Both the position numbers and the translations under genes were made by a program. Under the pieces are notes generated by a model. The model was not told where the DNA came from, did no database searches, and saw nothing but the letters and a program-made list of their open reading frames with translations. From the NCBI GenBank assembly GCA_009746045.1, contig RPFO01000164.1:278753-342752 (forward strand): DNA of 64,000 nt, written 5' to 3'. Positions 41,601-51,722 of this stretch are shown in pieces (position 1 is the first letter of the stretch; each line of letters begins with the position of its first letter). This DNA comes from Mesostigma viride (taxonomy: Eukaryota > Streptophyta > Mesostigmatophyceae > Mesostigmatales > Mesostigmataceae).

Positions 41601-44600
41601 ACATCTTTATCCCCCCACCCACTTGCAGCAAAGAAGACCATGTGCCACCCACTTGCAGCAAAGAAGACCATGTGCCACCCACCTGCAGCAAAGAACAGCA
41701 TGTGCCACCCACCTGCAGCAAAGAACAGCATGTGCCACCCACCTGCAGCAAAGAACAGCATGTGCCACCCACCTGCAGCAAAGAACAGCATGTGCCACCC
41801 ACCTGCAGCAAAGAACAGCATGTGCCACCCATCTGCAGCAAAGAACAGCATGTGCCACCCACCTGCAGCAAAGAACAGCATGTGCCACCCATCTGCAGCA
41901 AAGAACAGCATGTGCCACCCACCTGCAGCAAAGAACAGCATGTGCCACCCACCTGCAGCAAAGAACAGCATGTGCCACCCACCTGCAGCAAAGAAGACCA
42001 TGTGCCACCCATCTGCAGCAAGATGGGAATTCTCCCCCGTCCCCCTCCCATCCAGCGAGTAGATCTCACACCACCCACCTGCAGCGAGAAGATCTCACAC
42101 CACCCACCTGCAGCGAGAAGAGCGCGCGCCGAACACGGAACCCACGCCACCACGCCTGGATGCGCGTGGCGCCATCCCTGGCCCTGTCCCTGGCCGCCGC
42201 CTGGCGCGTCTCCGCGCGCGCGCTGACTGACCGCACGCGCGACCGCCCGCCCCGCCAGCGCGCCTGCACCGCCGTCGCCTGCGCGTCGTAGAACCGGGCT
42301 ACCAGCCGGCGGACGGCCCGCGCGCGCGCCCACAGGAAACGCCGCCAGTGCCGCTGGATGCGTGCGGCAGCCGCCGCGCGCCGCCGGGCCTCCCTGCGCA
42401 CGCGCGCCCTGGCGATGTGGCCGCGGAAGACGCGCTGGATCGTGCTGGCACATGCGTGCAGCCGGTCCTGCTCGTAGCGCCGCAGGTGGGCGACCCGCTC
42501 GCGCGTCTTGAAGCCCCTGTAGCGCGCCTGGATGCACGTGGCTGCGCGTGCACGCTTCGCCATGTGGCGGCGCCACGCGCGCTGGATGGTGACGGCAGCC
42601 AGGTTCCTCCGCTTGCCCTCCCTCAGGACGGCGAGTGCCTTCTTTGCACGCACCACGAGCAGCAGCGACTGGATGCGGCGCGCTGCCTGATCCCGCCGCA
42701 CGCCCCGCGCCCGCACACGTCCCCAGTGGCCGCGCACCAGGCTCTGGATGGTGACGGCGGCGAGAACTTGGCGCTGACGTTCCCTTTCCTTGGCCGCCAG
42801 CTCCTGGGCAAGTCGCTGTCGTTCCCTCGCGTCTCGCTCCAAGGCCTCCGCCTCGGCGCGCAGGCGCTTGGCAGAGAGGCGCGCCAGGTGGCCGCGTATC
42901 AGCCGCTGGCAGGTGACGGCCGCGGCATTACGCAACTGTGCACGCCGGGCCTCTCGCCGGCTCAGCCATTCACGCACGTGGGCCTGCACAACACACCGCC
43001 ATTCACACGACATAGCAGTGCAAGTACATACCTTATAAGCACCAAGATACCGAGTTATAAAGTTATGTGATATTTCTAGACTCTACTTATTTTGGTATTT
43101 ATAGAGTTATAACCATCACGCTAGGACAAAAAATAATGTCCAGTGATAATTTCCACACAACATTCTGGGAGCGACGTTGGTGGTGGTGGTGGGGGGGGGG
43201 GGGGGGATATTGGGACTCTGGCTCACTCTGCTTGCAGCCGCAACCCACCTGGATCACGCGCGCGCACGCGTGGCGCCGCGCCAGCTGTGCGTCCAGGTGT
43301 CGCCGGTAATGCTTCTGGATGCACACAGCAGCACACACGCGCTTCCAGTCCGCGACACGGCTGCGCACACGGTGGCCCCGGAACACCGCCTGGATGACGG
43401 TCGCAGCGGCATGCCGTCGGTACCCGCGCCGCTTCCAGTAGCGCTGGAGGACGTACGCCCAGGCGTTATATACAGGGTCCCAGGGCGGGAAGTAGGTGGT
43501 TGCCCCCGTGCAGAAGTTGTGGTAGTACTTGCGGCGGTAGTCGTCGATGAAGGGCACCCACTGCTCGCTCCCGGCTGGGGCATGCGATGGAAGAATGACC
43601 GCAGCCACCACCAGCGCAAACAGCAGCAACGGTGCCGCATGAACAACCACACGACACAACAATAAGGCCACTGGCCACCCCTATGAATGACACAGAACAG
43701 GGATCTACGAATGAGGTGTCAAGCAATGACGGGCATGGCATTCAGGCGGCATGCTGGGGGTCCCATGCTCACGTGCGCGCAGCAGTGTGAAAACACTGCT
43801 ATATGTAGCTGATCATCTTCACCCAACAGGCCAAGCAGCCCCCCGTACCATACGGCGACGCTGCCTTCTTGATGCCCTGCGCCGCTTTGGTCCGCTCCTC
43901 CCGCACCTGCCGGCACCACACAAAAGCATGATGGGCACCCAGAGGGGTAGAGGTTTGTTCGTAAATTCCCAAACGGCGACCACAGACAGCCAATGTGTGG
44001 AGAACGTGCCGCTGGAGGGTGGACAACTGCTGCGTGAAATGGAGGCGGTGCATGATAACAGCCACTGGACATGCCAGATACAGTTTCCAGTTCCTATGGC
44101 CCATCCACGGGTAGTTCCTGAAGCACTTCTTCAACAGTCTGCAGTTCTGTAGAATACAAACCAGCACACTTGGACCACCCACACGAGAGGGACAAACAGG
44201 TGACTGGCTTTGGGCAGGTGACTGGCCTTGGCGGCCTAGTGCTGGCACACCAGGCCGGCACTTCGAACGACTGCCAGGCCTGAACAGAAGCCTTCTAATG
44301 CTGCCTCTGGGCACTTGCCCCGGTGATGCTGTGTTTGTCCACAACGGTGGCACCGCGCTTGGGCACATACTTAGTCCTCCTATGCGCAATTTAAGTGACG
44401 ACACTGTACATTTGACAAACTCTGATGTACCCATGCACGCTCCTTTAGCCGTGAAAGTCGCCACAACGTGCTACCTACTCTCTCACCCGCAGGAGTGCAT
44501 GGCCTCCACCTACCAAGCAATCCGGTCACCAGCATGTGTCCTCTAATAATCCCACACACTAATGCATGTGTTCTCTACCCCTCTCACTTACTAGCACGAA

Positions 44601-47600
44601 TCCGTTCCTCCCCCCTGACACCAGCAGCTAGTTTCCCCCCACCAGTGCGCATTGTTATACCCCCCCCCCCCCCTCATATTCTTCTACTGTAATCTGTCTA
44701 TCTTCTCCCTTCGTTTCCCCCCAGCACGTGTCCTGTAGTCCATTTTCTCCCTACAACACCTTCCGCCCACCAGCGCATACCCGCTACCCCTCGTACTCGC
44801 ATATCCCATTACCCACCAGTGTGTAAAAGTAGCTATCAGGCGCTTGGCACTAGCCACACACCAGCGCAAGGGGTGGTTCGATATGCAACCCTACTTGTGC
44901 CGTACCAGAGCGTAAAAGTAGTCGTCCATCGGGTGCTTGTACGTGCTCTTGCCCGTGATCGCGTTGTAGTAGTACATGCTGCCCGCCGTGTCGTAGTGCT
45001 CATTCCAATTGGGGGGGAGCACCGCCTGCAGTTGAGACAGGCAGACATGGCCAGACAGACATAGACAAGTAGACATAGACAGGCAGGCATAGACAGGCAG
45101 CGACCACCGCAGCAGGATGTGTCATGCATGGTGGCGGTGTTATGGAAGGGTGGTCAGGGGCGGAGAAGGAAGGGAGGGGGAGAGGGCGGGGGAAGGCAAG
45201 GGGCGAGAGGCACCTATTGGTAAACAAAGCCCCTGGCCTTTTTCTTGTAACTTCAAATGGGATTCTAAGCAATTGTCCCTGGGATGTTGGTGCACGACAT
45301 TTCTCTAGGAATTCATCTCTATATGAATGCCTTACCCTATAACTTGACCTCTATGTGCATGACTTATTTCCATGATTTACCTCTATGCAGCATACTGGAA
45401 TACATGTATTGTCAAAGGGCGAATGTCATTCTGTTCATAAGCTTTGGTGGTACAGGCCCACATGAATGGGTGCGACTTAAAATGCACAGAGCCAACAAAC
45501 GTGAAAATCGCGCTGGAACCATCCACTCGCCAGGCCATCCACATACCAGCAGCGCACAGGCCAGCAACACGCCAGCACCATATGCACCTGCCGCGCACGG
45601 GACCCCCACATACCTGCACGGCCTGTTTTGCGATCCAGAGCATGTGCCCCTCCGTGGCCACGTCGATCTGCAGGTAGGCCGCCATGTCCTGCACCTCCTC
45701 GGGGGTGGGGGGGCTGCCATTGCCGGGGGTGACCAGCAGCTGCGGGCGCACGCCATACGGGGCACGAGGGGAAGAGATGCAACATCGGCACAAAGGTGAC
45801 GAGAAACGGGTTGGGTGCATCCATGCCCGAGCGCAAGGGTTTGAAGCTTCTATGTGTGTGCAATGGTGGGGGGGGAACAGAGCCGCTGGGCTGGGCTGGG
45901 GTGCGGGGAGGACGCGCAAGCCATGGGCAGGCAAGCGCGGGGGCAGTGGCCGGAGGACAAAGGCAGGCAGGCAGGCACGTCTGCTCGCCTGTACCCATTC
46001 CTGGTCACTTGGCACGGCACCTGTTGGGTTCAATGTGTGATGCTGGCAACTCATGAGCATCGACCAGAAGGCTCATATCGGAAAACCATCACGTCCTGGT
46101 TGGTAACTCAGTCCAGGCACCTCAGTGCATCAAGCAGGCTCCACGTCAATAGGGGGTTCTTGGCAGGCTGTGGCACTTTTGGGCAAACGGTAGAGCACAG
46201 GCTGAAGGAAGAGTGATTGTAGTGGCAAACACTACAGCCACAAGGGTACAAAACGAAAGTCCCTGGTTCAGGGTCTTTCCCCAGGTGGAGCGCCCACCCA
46301 CCCTTTACTCACCTCAAGAGCTCACCAACCCTTCACTCTCGTGGACCGCCCACTAGCCCTTTACTCATGTTGACCGCCCACCCACCACTCGCGTTGCGCG
46401 CCCACCAGCCCTTTGACCACGCTGAGCACTCATCAACCCTTCATGAAACTGGAGCGTTCACCCATGCTTTACTTGCATTGAGCGCCCACCAACCCTTCAC
46501 TCACGTGGAGCGCCCACCAACTTTCCGCTTACATTAAGCGCCCACCAGCCCTTCTTCTCGTCGCAGTATTCACGCAGCTTATAGTAGAGGTCCTTGTAAT
46601 ACTCGCGCAACTCTGGCTCCTCCAGGATCTGGTGTCAGCGCGGGAGAACCGCCGCAAGCAAGGGACGGGAGCGCAGGGGATCGAAGAGCAAGATTAGCAG
46701 CAGAGGCGCGCAGCAGAGGTCGCAAACGGAATTGTTCCAGGTATGTTAAGGGCATTGGAACAGCAAATGGGTTGCAACGTTGGCATTGGCATTCCCATCC
46801 ACCCGACCTGTCCGGGTCCTTGTAATCTACCTGGGCTCATCGATCCAGACCCCGATACAGCTGCTCCAATAGTGGGCATCGAATAATGCATCCACGAGAA
46901 TAGCCAACGCACGCGGGCATTCCCCTGCTATGCCCATGCCAGCAACCCCCAGCGGCCAGCGTTCATGCATTCATGCTTCCATCCACATGCCGTTTGCGAA
47001 AGGGTCACGGGGTGCACACTTACCTCATTCCCTGATCAAATTACACCACAGCATGGCGGCACGCATACCTTGTCGAACAGTATGCGAAAAGCGTTGAGCG
47101 GCACGAATACCTTGTTGAATAGCGCACGGAAGGTGTTGAGGAGCGGGTGTGTCCACTCCGACACGCCCGTTGTGTGGTCATAGTAGAACACGCGGCCCTC
47201 GTTGTCCAGGTAGCAGCTCCAGGGGTCTGGAGCAGATACCGGCAAAAAGGGGACAAAAAGCGGAGAAGGGGGGCGAGGGGGGGGAGGGGGAGTGACAAGG
47301 GCATGGGATGCAGCAGAGGTTTGTGCAAGACGGGCAGTGAGTACCTGAGGCATCAGGGCACAATCCCGCGATTTGCGTCCATCAACCCATCTCCGTCAAG
47401 ACATCTCCGCCACCATCACAGCGCACACGTCACATGTCCCTAGCCTAAGTTCATCGGATCCAAATCTCTCATTCATCCGCGCGCTTCCTTTGGGATAGTC
47501 TTCCTTTGGGATAGTCTTCCTTTGGGATAGTCTTCCTTTGGGATAGTCTTCCTTTGGGATAGTCCTCCTTTGGGATAGTCTTCCTTTGGGATAGTCCTCC

Positions 47601-48484
47601 TTTGGGATAGCCTTCCTTTGGGATAGTCTTCCTTTGGGATAGTTTTCTTTTGGGATAGTCTTCCTTTGGGATAACCTTCCTTTGGGATAACCTTCCTTTG
47701 GGATAGTCTTCCTTTGGGATAGTCTTCCTTTGGGATAGTCTTCCTTTGTCTTGTGATAGTCACGGGGCACCACCCCTGTGTGAGTAGGTACCTTCCATCC
47801 CTTCGGATGTACAGCAAAAAGGAGGCAGAAACCACCGCTTTTTCTTGTTGCCTGGAAGGCAAGCGACAGGTTCCAAACTAAACTGCTCCCTGAGAGATTC
47901 CAGCCACTACTGCAGGTGCAATAAAGTCCAGTCATAGCACAAACGAAGCAGATGCAGTACGGCCGCCCTACGCTCCAGAGTCTCCAAGCAGGCGTGGGAC
48001 TCATATTGAGCGATCCAGTGACCATGTGATATGCGGCTTGATCACCCATCCGTTGCTAGGCCGTGGTGTGTGAATTGTTCGGCAAGTGATACGCTTGCAT
48101 ATCCGTAAACAAGCCCACCAGATGCCGCCGCAAGCCAGCCATAAGAGAGAGACACTTACGAGGAATGGCGGCATTGTGGAATTCCTCCGCTAGCCACAGC
48201 AGATCACTTGTCGTGCTGCCTGGCCGCCAATCGATCGACAAGAGCGCGCATTTCTCTTGCAGCTGGCAACAGCCCAGTGCACACGCCCCATTGCCGTGCA
48301 TAAAATTCAGCATTAAACATAGACGGGATTGCAAGTGGATGCGGTGGGAAATGAGCGCCATAAATGGATACGAAGGAGGCAAACTATGGAAAACCGAAGG
48401 AAATAAACCATGGCAAATTTGACAAAAGATTACCTCTTCCGATATTGGCGGAACCCCCGTGGCTGGGGCGTCAACAACGGTCAT
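38663..48484 (-). CDS. host gene 2: WW - IQ repeat - PRC1/MAP65-like protein, 12 exons, 1218 aa
   Basis: Exons (minus): 48484-48434, 48262-48160, 47226-47069, 46628-46533, 45739-45614, 45025-44906, 43906-43849, 43574-43249, 42983-42108, 41219-40854, 40482-39163, 38719-38663. All introns are GT..AG and every phase joins; the coding total is 3657 bases with stop TAG. Residues ~18-104: DLLWLAEEF and a first WW (SCYLDNEGRVFYYDHTTG...W). Residues 137-218: a second such module, MLWIAKQAV then WW2 (PPNWNEHYD...), in the CEP164-like order. Near 240-270 is a third WW-like segment (WVPFIDDYRRKYYHNF). Residues ~275-635: about 12 IQ motifs, one spanning the exon 8/9 joint (ARVIQ|AHVREWL), which would bind calmodulin. 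Residues ~640-860: two helical segments (LSEEAVQKLADAYRRLRDSR; WVILEGLWDQLRV...EEVQRLEAL) resembling the PRC1/Ase1/MAP65 microtubule-bundling family. A Ser/Pro-rich tail follows. A centriolar, ciliary or microtubule role is inferred. Extra upstream exons cannot be excluded. Confidence 0.75.
38720..39162 (-). repeat. last intron of host gene 2 with short tandem repeats
   Basis: The donor GTAAGG and acceptor TTTCAG are clear. The part at about 39010-39115 holds imperfect ~14-base repeats of GAAGCCACCC/AACCAA type. A frame reads through the intron, but its residues are repeat-derived. Confidence 0.5.
41611..42030 (-). repeat. 30-bp minisatellite in intron 9 of host gene 2
   Basis: Fourteen 30-base units. 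On the gene strand each contains TTTGCTGCA(G/A) joined to (G/A)TGGGTGG. This is similar to the 3' end of exon 9 and its donor (TCGCTGCAG|GTGGGTGG, 42108), of which two more near-copies lie at 42060-42107. Most units therefore hold an AG directly followed by GTGGGT. Ten-codon protein repeats in several frames are artefacts of the period. Confidence 0.9.
43186..43206 (+). repeat. (GGT)n / poly-G tract in intron 8 of host gene 2
   Basis: A short TGG repeat followed by ~15 G residues just downstream (gene strand) of exon 8. Confidence 0.8.
47480..47750 (-). repeat. 16-bp minisatellite in intron 2 of host gene 2
   Basis: About 17 units of CCTTTGGGATAGTCTT with variants (AGTCCT, AACCTT). It yields spurious Lys/Pro/Tyr-rich frames (KEDYPKGRLSQR). 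Confidence 0.9.
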
Positions 48485-49114
48485 GGGACCCTCTCGTAAC
48501 CCGCATAGGGCCTACTTGCGGAGAGGAAGCAAAAGCGAAAAAGATGGAAGCTACTAGAGCCCGTGCTTGGCAGACAATGCGGGCGACTGTCCCTTGCTGG
48601 CGGTAGATTACCTCGGAATGCACCAGTCACAGGCAGCGAGATTAGGGCCATGCCTATAAAGTCTTGCCAACGCAGTCAGGAAAGCTTCCTTAATCGCGCA
48701 GAAATGTGGAGGGTCTTCATGGTCATATCAACTGTCATCATCGAAAATGAGAAAAAAATGCTCGCCCCACAGCTGGTCGTATGCAATGGAAGGCATGAAA
48801 ACGTTTTGGGCTTTGCCGAGTTAATTCGCAATTATGGGACATCGGTGGTCCTTGCCTACTAAATATGTAATACACGCCATTGTGAAGGATACGCCAGCCT
48901 TTAGCGACTTTTACGTTGCGTTACCCCGGAACAAAGAATTAGGTTTATCTTACTGCTGTCAATTCTGACTTCCGAGTTCTGAGTCGTGACTCGTGAGTCG
49001 TGACCATGATGTTCAATTTCATTGGTCTCGCCCGTGCCCGCGCCCGTTGCCCGCGCCCGGCGCGGGGCGGGGGTCGCCGCGCCGGTCGCGGATGTATGGA
49101 AATGAGTTACAGTA
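48485..49114. other. upstream region of host gene 2
   Basis: No further ORF is supported. It presumably contains the promoter of host gene 2, but I see no clear TATA box. A GC-rich GCCCGCGCCCG cluster lies at 49030-49080. Confidence 0.35.
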
Positions 49115-50069
49115 CAGTCATTCCCGCGTTAAGTTGCGATCGCCCCCTAAAACTTGGCGCCGCAACTTAACGCGGGAACGCAACTTAACGGTAGAATTAG
49201 GCTAGCAGCCCATCCCCTCCTCCTCTGACGGACTTCTACACGGCATTCGACAGCTCTCGTCAAGCCCGATCCAGCTGCAGCGTCAAAGCCGGCCACAGTC
49301 CATTTTCCAGGCCAGATATTTTGGACAAAGGCGGGCTGCAAAACACGCCGTGGGCAGCCACGCACGGTCGGTGCCTGCGTTTTAGCCGCTCCAGATTGTC
49401 GGCGGCTAACGATTTAACTTTTTGCATTTCGCCTTCGTATATATACTACAAATGTGTGTTTTAACCCTCTGACTTCGGCTCTCTTTTTGGCAGGTTACTT
49501 AATTGCTAGCCCGCTTCACGTTTGACTGTGACAAAACATGGGAACAGTCGTGAGGGAAGCTTCATTTACTGTCAATGGCCTGCATGTAAACAATGATAAT
49601 AACAGCATGGAGGCCACAGTCATAGTGCAGGCAGCGAGACTGCCAGTGGCCTCAACGACCTTGTCTTTGCCGGCCCTTCTGTGGTGCATTCGGCATGATG
49701 GTGGTAATTTCCGGCAACTGAGATGTCTCAATTACCGTAATCGACCCTACATGGTCGTGGATTCTTATGTACCGCAGCCCGCAGACTGCAAAACTGAATT
49801 TGTAAGGTTGCATTCGCGCTTTTCACCTCAAAGCCAGCAGGCGGGGAAATTTGCGCGCCAGTGGGGCTTGCGTATTTTGCCGCCTGAAATCCCGTAGCGG
49901 GTCCGGACTTGGCAAAAAATGGCCTCCTGCGCGGCCAAAAATGGCCTGACACCTACAAATTGAGTCATTACCGCGTTAAGTTGCGATGGCCTCCATGCTT
50001 AAGTTGCGGTCGCCCCCCAAACTTCGGCGCCGCAACCTTAAGAAACGCAACTTAACGCGGGAATGACTG
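49115..50069. mobile_element. Tc1/mariner (pogo-like) non-autonomous element
   Basis: The TIR CAGTCATTCCCGCGTTAAG is perfect over at least 24 bases at both ends. TA flanks it on each side (49113-49114 and 50070-50071). CAGT-type termini with a TA duplication are typical of pogo/Tigger-like elements. Further copies of CGCAACTTAACGC lie inside both ends. The 119-codon frame at 49538-49897 has no recognisable transposase motif. Confidence 0.8.
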
Positions 50070-50071
50070 TA

Positions 50072-51575
50072 TGTACAGGAGCTTGACTGTATGTACATCA
50101 CGTGCGGGTCTGCGGGATGAGAAGGGCCTCTTATGAGGTCAGTCATCATTGTGATAATCCCAATCGAATCCTTATCGAATCTCCGCTGCTGCCAATGTGC
50201 GGCGTGGTAATCACTAATCAACAACAACAACAAGTCAACAGTCAACAACAAACAAACAAACAAGGTGTAATCCCACGCCTGACGCCGGTCATACCGTTAT
50301 CACCGTAGCCAGACAGAGATAAGACAACAGCCTTTGAGCTTTGAAGTGGGCAGCATCGGCCTTTAAACTTTGACGTCAGAACTCAGAACCCCCACGTGTC
50401 ACGCACTTTTTTTGGGTATATCCAACTAAAAAACAACCAAAAAACAAAATTAAATTTTAAATATTTATTATCCAGTTACAGACCAGAGACGTGTCACGTA
50501 CTTTGGATGCCTGTCCAGTTCAGTTGTTGTTGGCTGTTGTTGTTGTTGTTGAATGTTGATTCCCACCCCGCACATAATAATAACCGTCGGTACACCGGCG
50601 CGGGAATAAACTCGACTCAACGCCGCACATGGGCACTTTGGGCAGTAGTTCAGTAAGTTGTGTTGTGACCACCTTCATTTAGGATTCGCTGATACTCATT
50701 TCCCCTCTCACCTCTTTGGTCCATAATTGGCTTATAAAATATACCCATTTCCCCGAAAAATGTTGCGTTGTGACACCGGTCCACAGAGATACTGTTAGTC
50801 AGTGAGTTAGTTGCAATCCCACGCCGCATCTACGGAGATTCTGTAGATGGATACGTACCTGTACAAGTGTACTTTGTCGGAACTCGTATGCAACATTGTG
50901 ATGTCATTCATGGAGCGCGTGCGCACGCAGCCAACTGGCCAACTGTGTACATGACGTGAACAGCGGGGCCGGCTGTCCTCGTGCGACGTGCGCAGCACAA
51001 TGCCAGATTACCACTGATATCCGTTCGCTAATTACTTTCCAAACCCCGGAGTTGCATATAATTTTTGTCGCAAGTCGCAACGCCGCAAGGGGTAAAAAGG
51101 AGGCTCAAGCCACGGCAGCTAGCAGCTGGCGCTGGGCGGTGGCGGCCAATGCTTCAGGCAGACTTCAAGCACGGTGCAGGAATTACCGCGGCCGGCGGGC
51201 CGGTTTATTAATTTGTTTGGAAGTAGTCACACCCCGCGCGCGGTGTTGGGGATTTGGAAATCGGCATGGAAGCTGCCACATCTGCTTCGTGATACAGCAC
51301 ATAATTCGCTCGTGCAGCATCCAATCCAAGCAACCGCAAATGGCCGGACTTCATGGTTCAATTACTTATCGAACGATTCGCTGCAGCATCGTTTCGTCGG
51401 CAACGATAATATTATATTTCTTGCTGCTGGATCCCTTGGTATGTTTGAGTCGATCCTATACGTACGTACAGTAGCTATTCTTCCGTGGTCACAGCTGCCT
51501 AATTAAACGGCTAAACCCTAATTTAGTACTACTATGTATACCCGGCCGGCCCCTCGGACTATGATATATACCCTA
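50072..51575. other. unassigned non-coding sequence with (AAC)n/(GTT)n tracts
   Basis: (CAA)n lies at about 50218-50262 and (GTT)n at about 50523-50552. They are flanked by related inverted strings (GTGCGGCGTGG and CGCCGCACATG), which suggests a degenerate fold-back. No gene is recognised. Confidence 0.4.
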
Positions 51576-51722
51576 TATATATTAAAAATATAATTACTTA
51601 CAGCAGAGTGAAATCACTCAAACCAAAGCAAACGCCCAGCTATAAACCTATATACAGAGCCATGTCAAAGCTCTATACTACGAAGTACGATAAGACCAAT
51701 GGAAACGCCTAACGGGAGGAAC

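Noticed and set aside
41611-42030. CRISPR-like array
   Set aside because: Repeats are directly tandem with no unique spacers, and the context is a eukaryotic intron.
41480-42226. Long ORFs with a ten-residue repeat (CSKEQHVPPT and other frames)
   Set aside because: They come from the 30-base intronic minisatellite, which is open in several frames because its period is divisible by three.
47396-48049. Minus-strand ORF with KEDYPKGRLSQR repeats
   Set aside because: Derived from the 16-base minisatellite in intron 2 of host gene 2.
49538-49897. 119-codon ORF inside the mariner-like element as a transposase
   Set aside because: Too short, with no helix-turn-helix or DDE/D motif.
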